DNA from: Blattamonas nauphoetae
Lineage: Eukaryota > Preaxostyla > Oxymonadida
Length of the DNA stretch: 41,471 bases
Assembly (NCBI GenBank): GCA_033064195.1
Contig: JARBJD010000489.1
Coordinates: 1 to 41,471, forward strand
Direction of reading: 5' to 3'
Shown: one piece after another, positions 1 through 9,766 of the stretch
Layout: each line of letters opens with the position of its first letter
Numbering within the stretch: the stretch's first letter is position 1
Position numbers and translations under genes: made by a program
Notes under the pieces: generated by a model
Seen by the model: only the letters and a program-made list of their open reading frames with translations
Databases searched by the model: none
What the model was told of the DNA's origin: nothing

Positions 1-1031
1 CAACCCTAAGGTGAAATAAAAATTCGTTGTTCCTCAGGAATTCCTCATTCACAAGAAGAAATTGTACAAGTTGACTTTCTGGGCCAGAGGTGATCGAGGT
101 GTGTTTGGGACGTTTTCGCTGAGAAGAGCGGGTTGGTCCAAACTGAACATGTATCAAATTTTGGCTCTCTATTCAAAAAAAAAGAACGAGATAATTAATC
201 GTCAGAAATGGAGTATGAATCGAAAAGAGAGTCAAAACTTGATCCTTCTTCCTCTGAATCATTTTCATTTTTATAGTGGTGTCACCAATTGCGCTGTCCT
301 GTCACCAATCGGATTTTCAAAGGGTCCGATCTTCGTCAAATGTACACAAAGTGATCAATTTCCTCTTTTCTCGTTGCTTTAACAAAAATGAACACTAAAT
401 AACGCCCGAACGCAAATTGAAATGAACCTCCTTCCACGAAAGGTAAAACAGAAGCCCCTCTGTTTTGCTGGACAGATGGTTGAGCCTTTCCAGTGATCCA
501 TTCAATTTAAGCAACACATCTTTTATTTTCATTCCGATTTATTGAGCGTTGTCCTTATTGAATACTATTGACACATTTCACCAAAACACCTTTGATCCGA
601 CCCTTTGAACAAAATAGTAGAACCAGGCTTTCACTTTGGTCCAAAACCACACAACTGGGCCTCGTCTCCCAGTCTGTGTGAGATGATCTGACCGACCCTG
701 AATAAGAACAATGATGGGTGGTCTGATCAAAACGGTACATTGATGACTTTCGAAAAGGTGCTCAAGATGCACGGAACGATGGTGAAATGAGCCAAGTTTT
801 ACCACAACATTTCACCGAAGCAATTAGATCGATACATTGAAGGAAAGATTGAAAAGTTACTGACGGGAAACGGCAGGCACCGACGAGGTCAAGCTCGTCA
901 TCATCGCTTGTGTCCGAGTGTGCACTATCAGATGTTCCGTTTCAGGAGGGATCCAGTTCATCCTCCACAGATGAAGCTCCTATTCAGAAACGCACAACCC
1001 ACACGAAAGACGCGGAGAACCAGGAAAGGAA
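1..1031. other. Left flank of the element, no firm gene
   Basis: This is sequence outside the inverted repeats. A 106-codon open frame at 62-382 (+) has no recognisable family features and may be chance. From about 875 to the element edge the plus strand can be read as a serine-rich tail (a run of serines, then acidic and basic residues). That frame closes a few codons inside the element boundary. It could be the broken-off end of a host gene into which the element inserted, but no homology supports this. There is no RNA gene and no clear promoter. Confidence 0.3.
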
Positions 1032-1520
1032 AGAGATATAGGGTGGTGGTTGAGTAGTTGATAAGAATAAGTGTAGGGAAATAGGTGGCATAGGCAAGGG
1101 TGATTGGGCATAGTGAAAAGATAGGTGAGGGAAATAGGTGGAAAGACAAGGATGATTGGGCAAGGGTGAGAGAATGGGAGGGTGAAGGAGGCATTGATGA
1201 GTGGTATTGATGTTGGGATATTGATGAGTGGCATGATTGTGTGGACATGGTTGAAGAGGCATTGATGTTGAAATACGTGTCATGAGTGAATGTGGGTTGG
1301 TGAAGAGACATAATTGAGGGCATTGTTGAGTGGCATTGTTGAGTGGCATTGTTGTGTGGACATTGTTGAGGTGGCAATGTTGAGGTGGCATTGTTGTTGA
1401 GATACGTGAAATAAGTGTTTATGAGTTGGTGAAGGATATTGTTGTGTGGACATTGATTTATAGGCATTGATTGGTGGACATTGATGGGAGATGCATTGGT
1501 GCTGGGAATTGATGGATGAA
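1032..1520. repeat. Terminal minisatellite, left
   Basis: This is a degenerate short tandem repeat built on words such as CATTGTTGAGTGG and GGTGAAGAGAC. It begins with about 60 unique-looking bases that are shared almost exactly with the right terminus. The long minus-strand open frame across it (rich in H, N, Q, S and T) comes from the repeat composition and does not look like a real protein. Confidence 0.65.
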
Positions 1521-1529
1521 CACAATGGC

Positions 1530-2880
1530 GATTGACTGGCCTAGGTGGCCTAGGTGGATCGGCTTTTAAATTGGTTTTATTTTGGGAGGTCCACAGGTCC
1601 ACGGGTCCACAAGTCCACATCGAGTAAAAAATAATGGAAATATCAGTTGTTCTAGCTCATTGGTGTTTTATTACATGAATCATGTTTGGTGGACTTTTTA
1701 TTTTGATGCAACAATTATCTCTATTTGACTTAGGTCATTGATAAATGAAAAGAGCATTCTTGAAAAAGTCATCTGTGGTTTGTACTTTTTTTGTTCATTG
1801 CTGTCATCTTACATAAATTGTGTGTATTGTGGAATTTTCATTGGTGTTGGAATTCATGAGTGTTTTCCAATGACGATTGACTGGACTAGGTGGCCTAGGT
1901 GGATCGCGAAATCAAATTGGTTTTATTTTTGAGGTCCACAGGTCCACAAGTCCACATGTCCACGATCTAGTTAGAAATTATGGAACTATCCTTTATGGGT
2001 TTTCTTTTGCTCATTGCCGTCATATTACATAAATTATATGTATTGTGGACTTTTATATTTTGATGCTACAATTTTCCATTTGACTTAGGTCATTGATAAA
2101 GAGAATAGCACAATTGCAAAGATCGTCTGTTCTTTGCTCAAAGCAGTCATATTACATTGATATTTATATGTGGACTTTTATATTTTGATGCTACAATTAT
2201 CTCTATATGTCTTAGGTCAGTATATAAAAGAAAATGTAAAGACTGTAGATAAACATCAGTATAAGGCTATTTCTGAGCTCCTGTGGACTTGTGGACTTGT
2301 GGACCTGTGGACCTGCCAAAATAAAACCAATTTAATTTCATGATCCACCTAGGCCACCTGGGCCACTTTTGGACAGTCAATAATTCTTCAAAAATAGCAT
2401 CTGTTATTTGTTCTTTGCTCATTGCTGTCATATTACATAAATTATATATTGTGGACTTTTATATTTTGATGCTACAATTATCTCTATATGTCTTAGGTCA
2501 GTATATAAAGAAAATGTAAAGACTGTAGATAAACATCAGTATAAGGCTATTTCTGAGCTCCTGTGGACTTGTGTGTGGACCTGTGGACCTGCCAAAATAA
2601 AACCAATTTAATTTCGCGATCCACCTAGGCCACCTGGGCCAGTCAATCGTCATTGGAATATAGCAATGAAATCCAACACCAATGAAAAAGTCGCTTCATA
2701 TAAAAACAATGTAATAAAACAGCAATGAGCGAGAATTACTGCTTTTTCCATCTTTTTTTCTGGATGTGGACTTTGTAGACTTGTGGACCTGTGGACCACC
2801 AAAAATAAAACCAATTTAATTTCGCGATCCACCTGGGCCACCTGGGCCACTTTTGGACAATCAATAGTTCTTCAAAAATA
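1530..2880. repeat. GTCCAC iteron-like array, left
   Basis: Five copies of a composite unit are present. Each has tandem 10-bp words of the type GTCCACAGGT/GTCCACAAGT, an AAATAAAACCAATTTAATTT block and a block reading CCACCTAGGCCACCTGGGCC. The copies near 1531-1622 and 1871-1968 face one way. Those near 2275-2390, 2556-2657 and 2765-2880 face the other, so the array is a large imperfect palindrome. Two near-identical spacers (about 2040-2270 and 2420-2560) show that whole segments have duplicated. No gene is visible here. Confidence 0.7.
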
Positions 2881-2904
2881 TATCTACATTGTTGTGCTTA
2901 TTCT

Positions 2905-5361
2905 AGACTGTCTTCTTCATCGATTTCTGACTCAAGAGCAGACCTTCTAAGCAGTTCTGCATACTTTGGATCGATCACGTAGCACCATACTCTTGTTTTA
3001 TTCACTGTGACTCTCTTTCTGATGCAATGCTCATTTAAATCCATCTGGAACGTCTTGAGTTTTTGTAATATTCAGGCATGAGTTCAGCTGCATATGAGCA
3101 TGGCATTCCTTCTCCAATTCGTCAATGTGTTCCAGACAAAAGTCTCCTATTGTTGATCTAGATACTTGGAGTAGACATCTTGCATCAGTGTTTGGCAATT
3201 GTCTTGGATTGAATTTAGAAATGTCCCTTTGTCTGAAGTAGGTCAACAAATGTGAGTAGAATTCAGGAGAGAATGAGCGAATGAGGTTTAGGAAATAGTT
3301 GGCATCATCCTTACGTTTATTGGACACTTTGCACACACAGTAACGTCTATCGTCGACTTCAATCTTCACTGGATATGCGTTGTTTGTACAGAAGATTAGG
3401 TTGGCTACATTCTCGGCATCACGACGAGCGATTCCTTTCTCGTTTGCTCTGAAACTTGTATCTGATATTATGGATTTGAGAGCATCAAAATTGGACATTC
3501 TTTCCTCACCAGCATTCTTCAGTTCATTGCAGACAATCAGCATCTTTCCTTCAATCACTGTATTGAATGTACCACATAGTTCCTGAATATCGGTGACGTT
3601 TGGTGCAGAGTATCCACGCATTAGTTCACAGAGCACATTGGTCCAAACATTTTGCCAATTCCTTGCATCCCCTTCAAGATTATGACAGATGCTGTCTTCT
3701 GACCTGGATTCTGAATAACAAAAGAAATCCAATTCAAGATGAAGTTGTACAATTCGTCATTGTTGTCGGAAATGATCTCTTTGGTGAAATCTAAGAATGG
3801 TTGAATAAGCTCATTGTTTACTTCATCAACGAATGGGTATTTGTATCCTTGAAATAGTGAGAACATTTCTGGATTGTCACTGATGAATCGAATGCCATTG
3901 ACCATAAAACGATTGCGATTGTCCTCAAATAGGCTTTGGCAATTGAATACTTTCACTTTCTTTGGATCCTCGTTTGGTATGGTCACTTTAATTGATTTCA
4001 ACAATCTTAGGACATTGCTTTCTTTCTGAACATTGACGCAATAGCAGAGATCAAGGGAACTGTATTCTTTCACAATGCAAAGCAACGATACTTCAATACA
4101 GCGAAGAACTTTCAGCAGATCTCTCAGAACTTCCTTTCTGATTTGTATTCTTTATTCGTGGCCTTTTTCTGATCGTAGAGAAGTCAAATGGAGACAGAAG
4201 ATCAATTTTGTCTTTGTATGGCTCATCATTGCTTTGCTCAAGGCATTGGTCCTCCTCGGATTCATCAATGCTGTCAAATACATCTGAGACATCGTAGTCT
4301 GTGAGAGGAATAACTAGTTCATCATTGTAGTATTTCTCATTGTGGATTCGAATGATTTTGACGAGTACTCCTGGATGCGAAATATTTGATGCGTATCTGA
4401 TTCTTTGAGCATCCCAATTCATTTTTGTATTCTCTGTTAATGTATTGTGAGCATAGACGTCTTGGTACGTTTGGTCCAGCATCTCGTCAGTGAATCCATC
4501 AATTTGTCGCAATGAATTGAGTCCAGCAAACAATGGCAACAGGGAAACTTCATCCTCGAGTGAACGAGAGCCAGAATCATTGTGGATTGTCAGTCCTGTC
4601 AATCCTTTTCTGATTACCTCTGCTTGCTTCAAGGTATACTGTTGAATTGAATCACTGTCGAATGCAGGAGCTTTTGGACTCTCTGTCTTTGCCGGCTTGA
4701 CTGATGGCTTCTTCTCTGATGAATTTGGCTTCAATGCAATGCACAGATTGGACAATACATCGGACAATGATGCCAGTTTAAAGAGCTGATTAAAATCATT
4801 CAATGTTGAATATGTATGGATTTTATTCTTGCCTTCGACCTTCCTTTGCACTCTTGATTTTGGTTGCACAATCCAGCGCAGATTGGAGTCTACACAAGCG
4901 AACAAATCCACATCGTATTGCTCAGTTTTCTTTACCTTCACCATTGAATTCTTTTCCAGTTTGTATCCGTCAATATCGCAGTAGATGTGAAGGCCACCAG
5001 AACCAGTGACGACTAATCCGACATTTTTAGGTAATACATCAATCACTGATTGTCTGATTTTGGTTTTGGTTTGTTCATTAGCGTCCTTATTCAAGATGTC
5101 AATGTCCACGACCGCTAGATTGGTCACATGTGCAATATTTATCGCTGTTCCTGTCTTTCTGTTTCCAGCATTATCGATTGAAGCACCTTCGCTATATTTC
5201 TTGTAGTCATATATAGGGACTTCATGAGCTCTCAAACGATCATTCAAAGATTGTATTTCGACTGGAGTGCCGTTGAACAATGCTTCGAAATGATCGTCGA
5301 TCAATCCATGATTAATGGCACAAATGTCATTGACTTTTTTGTCTTCAACTTTTGTGTTCAT
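2905..5361 (-). pseudogene. AEP primase-SF3 helicase gene, left-arm copy (fossil, broken)
   Basis: This is the inverted copy of the right-arm gene at 27426-29902, and it points outward. The N-terminal open segment (4093-5361, 422 residues) carries the archaeo-eukaryotic primase-like part, with the VVDID and GGLHIYC motifs. Other open segments cover the helicase core. The copy looks broken, with about two breaks. The predicted N-terminal protein is almost identical to the right-arm copy, while the extreme C-terminal coding stretch next to the GTCCAC array has diverged. The leader at the start codon is the same as in the right arm. Confidence 0.65.
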
Positions 5362-5386
5362 TCTTTCTAAGGAGATAAAATATTAG
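5362..5386 (-). promoter_or_regulatory. Early-type leader of left primase-helicase
   Basis: Read on the minus strand, the bases before the start codon are ATTTTATCTCCTTAGAAAGA, then ATG. The same string precedes the right-arm copy. Close relatives precede the polymerase gene and the small basic protein at 16343-16618. Confidence 0.5.
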
Positions 5387-6243
5387 ATTTTAAAAAGTTA
5401 AGCGTTTGTTTTTCTGACACCCTTAATTCACTGATATTTCGATCAGAACGCACCAGAATGACGTGCACACTCTCCCCATGCATCTGTGGCATCGGTGGAT
5501 TGTTTTGGTCATTTTGATTTTTCACTTTTTTCACCTCAATATATGAAAATACAAAAACTGATTTTTACAAAAACCTTATTTTTGAGACCATCCAAAAGTG
5601 TACTGGCAAGGTCAATATCGGTCGGGTGAACTTATTTATGATGTGTTTCGTGTGATCTGAGAAGTATTTCGGGGTTATGGGTGATCTCAAAATTAACGCT
5701 GATTTATTTTTATCGATTTTTTAATATGTATATGAAGAGCAGATCCAGACAAAGTTTGAAAATACAATCTTGAGCTTCGACCATACAAACCTCTTCCAAG
5801 GTCAATATCGATCTGCTGAGTTCATTTATGATGTTTTCAGAGCAATCTGAGCAGTTGTTCGGGAGTTATGGGTGATCCAAAAACAAACGTTAAACTTTTT
5901 TCAATTTCTAATTTTTTAATTTGTATATGAAGAGGAGTTCCAGAACAAGTTCAAGTACAGAGCCCTCGACGTAATGTTCCAAGATACTCAGGCAAAATGG
6001 TGCCCTGGTGACTGATGCGCAGAACGATTTGGAGGTTGGATTGGAGACGGATGATCGAAAGATTGTCCCCGGGGTTCATGTTGGCCTCACTTAGATGTGA
6101 CCGTAAATCATGCCCACCCAAGACTTAACCCTTCAAGGACTTCGCCAGCAGCAGTCATTTAGAAGGATCGCGATAGAACGATCCCCAAAGGAGTATCGGG
6201 GTGTCTATAGGAAGCTCGTACGAACGTGGGAAGGCTCTTCTCT
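5362..6243. repeat. Inner part of left arm: 190-bp direct repeats and a conserved block
   Basis: No large gene is present. Two direct repeats with a 190-bp period start at 5608 and 5798. Each begins AAGGTCAATATCG and continues through a GTTATGGGTGATC word and a GTATATGAAGAG word. The block at about 5960-6243 is nearly identical in both arms and contains short open frames. One reads + from 6110 and shares 45 identical residues with its right-arm counterpart. A 43-codon frame runs on the opposite strand. Their coding status is unknown; the conservation may simply reflect arm homogenisation. A replication or packaging signal is possible. Confidence 0.5.
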
Positions 6244-6296
6244 TCGGTTATTTTTCCCATCTTCAATGTACAACTACAAAAATATACTCACACCAT

Positions 6297-6707
6297 TCAA
6301 TATTCCAACATCAGATCAACCAGGAATTCGTAGTACTCTTTGGTTATTTTTCCGTTGATTGTCTCTGATGTTTCCATCTCGATTGATTCACCAGAACTGT
6401 CTTTGAACCAGATCTTCACAATTGATTGTCGAGTACTTAATTCCCACTTCTTTCGCTTCGCAATCTGTTCATGACAGAAAGCAACATAGGAATCATTGTG
6501 TGCATCTGTCTGGATCCAATCAGCGTGAATGGTGTAATTCTGAGGAATATCTTTGGAGATGATTGTCGATGTACTGCCAATTTCTTCCTTCACATGGATG
6601 AGTTTGCAGTCAAGGAAGTGAATGTATTTTTGTTTTCTTGAATTGGTAAAATCATGAGGAAATTGAGCAGTGTGAGAATTCTGAATTGAGAAATATCGTT
6701 TGACCAT
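6297..6707 (-). CDS. Small element protein of unknown function (136 aa)
   Basis: I do not recognise this family. The start used here is the ATG at 6707, since an upstream TTG extension is less likely. The protein is mixed and basic-acidic, with alternating hydrophobic residues in the second half (around IVKIWFKD), which suggests beta strands. It lies directly downstream of the first capsid-like gene on the same strand, so a virion or assembly role is plausible by position only. A T-rich block (ATTTTTTATTTTT) lies about 15 bases upstream, but the TAAATG start found at most other structural genes is absent. Confidence 0.55.
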   Translation of the reverse strand: MVKRYFSIQNSHTAQFPHDFTNSRKQKYIHFLDCKLIHVKEEIGSTSTIISKDIPQNYTIHADWIQTDAHNDSYVAFCHEQIAKRKKWELSTRQSIVKIWFKDSSGESIEMETSETINGKITKEYYEFLVDLMLEY

Positions 6708-6749
6708 TGCTGTTTTTAGCAAAAATAAAAAATCAAAACTGTTTAATCA

Positions 6750-8426
6750 TTAATATCCTCTCTTCACTTCTTCGAATGCTTCTTGGAGTCGACGATCAAT
6801 GACATATCGCACTCGTGGTTGTCCATTCTCGATCCAGAATAGCCAGTATGTTGCTTGATGTAATGCCAAAATCGGTGGAGGCGGACCTTCAGGAGTTGAT
6901 GTGAAATATGGATCTTGTTCACCTTGTTTAATTGGTGTTCCTCTGTACACAATGTTGACAGACTCTGATGTTGAGATTCCTTCTTCTCCACCTGCAATTT
7001 CACTTCGATCTGTTGGAACCATGAATGTGAAAGAAGTCGCATCTGTGACAGCTCTATTCCTCTTGTATTCGATTCCTTTGAAGTCAAACGTACGTGGCAT
7101 ACAAATGGAATTTTCAAATTCCTCTGTTGCAGAACAACCAATGAAATCACCATTCACCATCATCATTTGATAGAACTCTGGTGAGATTGTTGACATTGGG
7201 AAATTGGGAAAGTTGGATCCAAGCATTTCGAATTGACCAACATAATGAGGATTTCTGAAGACTGTACATTCATTTGGTCTTTCGGGGAATAAGCACATCA
7301 GATTCATGAGATTGTTGAGTTTGATACTGATGTTTGACCTCACTCCCATGGCATTTGCTTTTGATTGGAATGATTGTGTGTCAATTCTTTCTGCTTTCAG
7401 GACAAACAATGTCTTTGAATACGTGTTGATGAGAGCTTGTTTTGTTGCATCAGTGATTTGATATCCATAGCAAATTGATGTTACTTTGTCCACTGATGAA
7501 TTCAGAACAGATGAAACGACTGATTCGGTACGATACTCGGCAATTGGAGCATCCTCATAAACATCAAATTGTAATATCGGATTTCCCAATTGTGTGAATT
7601 CCTGTGTCACATTGGTGTATTCTCCTTCACGCATAAAATCCATCTGAGGACGATTTGTCATTTCACCCAATAACCTATCTGGCTTTCGATCGCGAGCATT
7701 CTCAAGATTTTTTCTAATGACTGTTGATAATCGAATCGGACAATACACGAGTGAATCAGTAGTCAAATGAAATCTCAAACGCAGATTACCAAAGATGGAA
7801 TTTGGATACTGATCAAAGGTACTCAGTGGAAGGAGATTCACAAATGGAATCACTAACGGAATAGTAAATGTGATCGTTGGAGTCTCTGGATCCTCGATTG
7901 GAGAGTGATAGTATCCACAGACACTCAGATCCATCCTCTGTACATTTTCCCAAAGACTGTAGCAATGCTTCATATTGTTTTTCTCTTCATACGACTTGAA
8001 AGTGTGATACAGAAATGATTCGTGAACATGATTGTTCTGAAGTGAATTGTCAATGATGTTCCCTTGACTGTCGACGAGTCTCATGTCTCGAATGGCATCT
8101 GATGATGATTTGTATCCGTAGAACATTCCGTAGACTTCAGCTCCTCCTTGAAAATGCATTGTTGGTTGATGAAACGGAACAGTAACGGTGAGATCAATTC
8201 GTAAATGACTCTTCGCAAACTCAGTCACATCATGTCCGTCATAGCACAATGGAACTTCAATCTCGTCTCCAATTCTACATGGCATGGGAGGATTTGTTGG
8301 ATGCACTTCTTGGATGGAGTAGATGTGAGGTTCTGAATCCCACTGTTTTGGCATATATGATTGCACTTCAATTTGTTCAATTAATGTCGATGTTGGTTTG
8401 GATTGATTAGATCTGAAACTTCTCAT
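6750..8426 (-). CDS. Capsid-like protein 1, probably double jelly-roll major capsid type
   Basis: An intact 558-residue frame. It is beta-rich with many aromatic and proline residues, no membrane segment and no signal peptide, and its length fits Polinton major capsid proteins. It shares ordered motifs with the second capsid-like gene (8530-13205): a KHCYSLWENV-type block near residue 155, an IFGNLRLRFHLTTDSLVYCP-type block near 220, and a P-P-P-x-I-L-A…W-x-x-x-x-x-x-G-x-P C-terminal signature near 520. These two paralogues lie in tandem. The start is supported by a T-rich block followed by TAAATG. The capsid call rests on genomic context and general character. No catalytic motif exists to test, and a minor capsid role is possible. 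Confidence 0.6.
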   Translation of the reverse strand: MRSFRSNQSKPTSTLIEQIEVQSYMPKQWDSEPHIYSIQEVHPTNPPMPCRIGDEIEVPLCYDGHDVTEFAKSHLRIDLTVTVPFHQPTMHFQGGAEVYGMFYGYKSSSDAIRDMRLVDSQGNIIDNSLQNNHVHESFLYHTFKSYEEKNNMKHCYSLWENVQRMDLSVCGYYHSPIEDPETPTITFTIPLVIPFVNLLPLSTFDQYPNSIFGNLRLRFHLTTDSLVYCPIRLSTVIRKNLENARDRKPDRLLGEMTNRPQMDFMREGEYTNVTQEFTQLGNPILQFDVYEDAPIAEYRTESVVSSVLNSSVDKVTSICYGYQITDATKQALINTYSKTLFVLKAERIDTQSFQSKANAMGVRSNISIKLNNLMNLMCLFPERPNECTVFRNPHYVGQFEMLGSNFPNFPMSTISPEFYQMMMVNGDFIGCSATEEFENSICMPRTFDFKGIEYKRNRAVTDATSFTFMVPTDRSEIAGGEEGISTSESVNIVYRGTPIKQGEQDPYFTSTPEGPPPPILALHQATYWLFWIENGQPRVRYVIDRRLQEAFEEVKRGY

Positions 8427-8446
8427 TTATAGAAAAATACAAAATA
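8423..8446 (-). promoter_or_regulatory. Late-type T-rich/TAAATG start motif of capsid gene 1
   Basis: The minus strand reads GTATTTTGTATTTTTCTATAA immediately before ATG, so the start codon sits inside TAAATG. The same layout is found at 13205, 13546, 13864, 14488, 15033, 16033 and 21377. Confidence 0.5.
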
Positions 8447-8529
8447 CAATATCATTATTTTCTTTCGCTCATTTATGATTTCTGTATTCCGAGTTCCTTG
8501 TGCAATGCTTTCAATGTATGATTTGGATA

Positions 8530-9205
8530 TTATTCAACTTTCGGTTCGCCATTGCTGTATCGTAATACCCACCAAGTTGTTGCAGTTGTTGCGAGAATCG
8601 GTGCTGGTGGATGCGTAAATGTTGTCATATTACCACCACTTTCACTTGGGTTGTAAACATTATAGTATGTGTCAATATTACCTTGATAGATCGGTTGAGA
8701 TCTCAAAGTGACTGGAACATTCTGACCTCTGGAACTGATTGAATCATTACAGTTTGTTGGACATCCACTTCTCTGAGTCGGAAAGCACAAAAGGAAGTCA
8801 GTATTGTCATGAATTGGTCGTACTCTTGTCATTGTTTCATTTGGATATGTTCCGTCACCAGTGAGTTTTTCTTCAACGAGAGAATCCGTGAGTGATCGCT
8901 CCAAATCATCTGGAACAGTGAGGTATGAATCAAGGTTGAGAGTTGACAATGCAAACTGGTAGAAACGAGCTCCAATTGTTGTAGCCGGTTGTTCAGGATA
9001 GTATTTGTTGAGTAGATTCACCTGGATATTCTTCTGCATTGGATTGTGAAAACAAGTGACTTCATTATCGTAATGACGAAAGAGAAGCATGATATCCTTT
9101 GCATTCGTGAGAACCATTTGCTGAGTGCAATCAATACCTGATGGAGTCGGTGTCTTCTGAAATGGATAGAATGAGATCTTTTCTGCTGGAATTGTTCCTG
9201 GACGA
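8530..9205 (-). pseudogene. Capsid-like protein 2, C-terminal segment (fossil, split by a nested transposon)
   Basis: This open segment resembles the C-terminal part of capsid-like protein 1. It has a similar proline-rich PAPILA block and an aromatic WW-x-L-x-x-x-N-G-x-P end, and an NPxxxGQFE/FCFP-like middle region is comparable in position. The gene is separated from its N-terminal segment by the 2.86 kb transposon at 9214-12068 and looks broken besides. Its former role was probably structural, alongside the paralogue at 6750-8426. Confidence 0.55.
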
Positions 9206-9213
9206 TCCTGAGG

Positions 9214-9676
9214 GTGTCTCAATTTCTAGGGGAAAAACTCGATCCCAGGGGAATATCTCAATCACAGGGGAGAATCTCAGTCACAGGGGAAAGTCTCAAT
9301 CACAGGGGAAAATCTCAAACACAGGGGAAAACCTCGGGCCACAGGGGAAGAATCTCAAGGACAAGGGGATTGAAGAAGAACACGATTTTGAACATGTTTG
9401 GTTTAGCGGTAAGTACGTTGGACTTTGAGACGGCGGACCCGGGTTCGATTCCTGTCATCGACTTTTTTTCCTTTTTTATTTCATTTTTTTCAGATATCAA
9501 ATATTCTCTCTGTTTTCAATCCCTTTTTCTGCAAAAACTGTTCATAAAGACTCTACGAGGAACAAAGCGTTGCTGATGAGCGGGCGATCACGATCCTCCA
9601 TTGGTTTTCAAATTCCGGCATGATTCCACAAAATAACTCAACACACAACATAACAATGAAATGTTTGATGTTTCTT
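9214..9676 (+). repeat. Left terminal inverted repeat of transposon A
   Basis: The order is the terminal GGGTGTCTCAATTT, then six or seven imperfect 19-bp units each carrying AGGGGAA, a tRNA-like segment with a T-run behind it, a T-rich stretch, and a start codon at 9656. It is almost identical to the right arm in reverse until about 9676. Confidence 0.75.
9392..9469 (+). ncRNA. tRNA-Gln(TTG)-like sequence inside transposon A, left copy
   Basis: The stretch GGTTTAGCGGTAAGTACGT resembles a tRNA D-arm (A box). TGGACTTTGA matches the anticodon arm of eukaryotic tRNA-Gln with anticodon TTG, and GGTTCGATTCC is a perfect B box. A T-run follows at 9463, which suits RNA polymerase III termination. 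The acceptor strands (about 9392-9398 and 9456-9462) do not pair, and the T-stem is imperfect. It is therefore a tRNA-derived, SINE-like promoter segment or a decayed tRNA and not a working tRNA. Confidence 0.6.
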
Positions 9677-9766
9677 CTTCTGATTTTCTCAATTCTTCAA
9701 TTGTTTGGCGAGTTTGAAGGTTATTGTGGTGATCGCTCGTTCCACCATCGACTCGTCATCAGCTGA
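9656..9766 (+). CDS. Short secreted-type frame read out of transposon A's left arm
   Basis: ATG lies in the conserved inverted arm. The frame MKCLMFLLLIFSILQLFG continues into cargo and ends after about 36 codons. It is a basic-then-hydrophobic stretch like a signal peptide. Because the first seven codons are arm sequence, the same start also exists at the other end of the transposon facing inward. It is probably the leftover first exon of a secreted or membrane protein. Expression is unknown. Confidence 0.3.
   Translation: MKCLMFLLLIFSILQLFGEFEGYCGDRSFHHRLVIS

Larger units (their letters stand above)
1032..6243 (+). repeat. Left terminal inverted repeat arm (about 5.2 kb)
   Basis: This arm matches the right arm in inverted order. 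The terminal minisatellite at 1032-1520 matches 31770-32222, the helicase gene at 2905-5361 matches 27426-29902, and 5362-6243 matches 22754-23326 joined to 27101-27425. The shared sequence ends inside at AAGGCTCTTCTCT (left, ending at 6243). The middle part, the GTCCAC arrays, is only similar in kind. Arms this long that carry a gene are unusual for Polintons, whose inverted repeats are usually a few hundred bases. Confidence 0.75.

Noticed and set aside
958-1620. A 220-codon minus-strand open frame rich in H, N, Q, S and T
   Set aside because: It is made by the terminal minisatellite (CATTGTTGAGTGG-type words). The inverted right terminus gives a similar frame, and composition explains both.
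1-5361. Left helicase copy and repeats as a separate element unrelated to the core
   Set aside because: The outermost termini at 1032 and 32222 match each other, and the inner arm sequence is continuous with the core on both sides. One element is the simpler reading, though not certain.
9392-9469. Functional tRNA gene
   Set aside because: A and B boxes and the anticodon arm are good, but the acceptor strands do not pair. It is duplicated exactly within transposon ends.
9141-9576. Plus-strand frames with repeated SQGKISNTGEN-like peptides
   Set aside because: They arise from the 19-bp subterminal repeats of transposon A and do not look like a protein domain.
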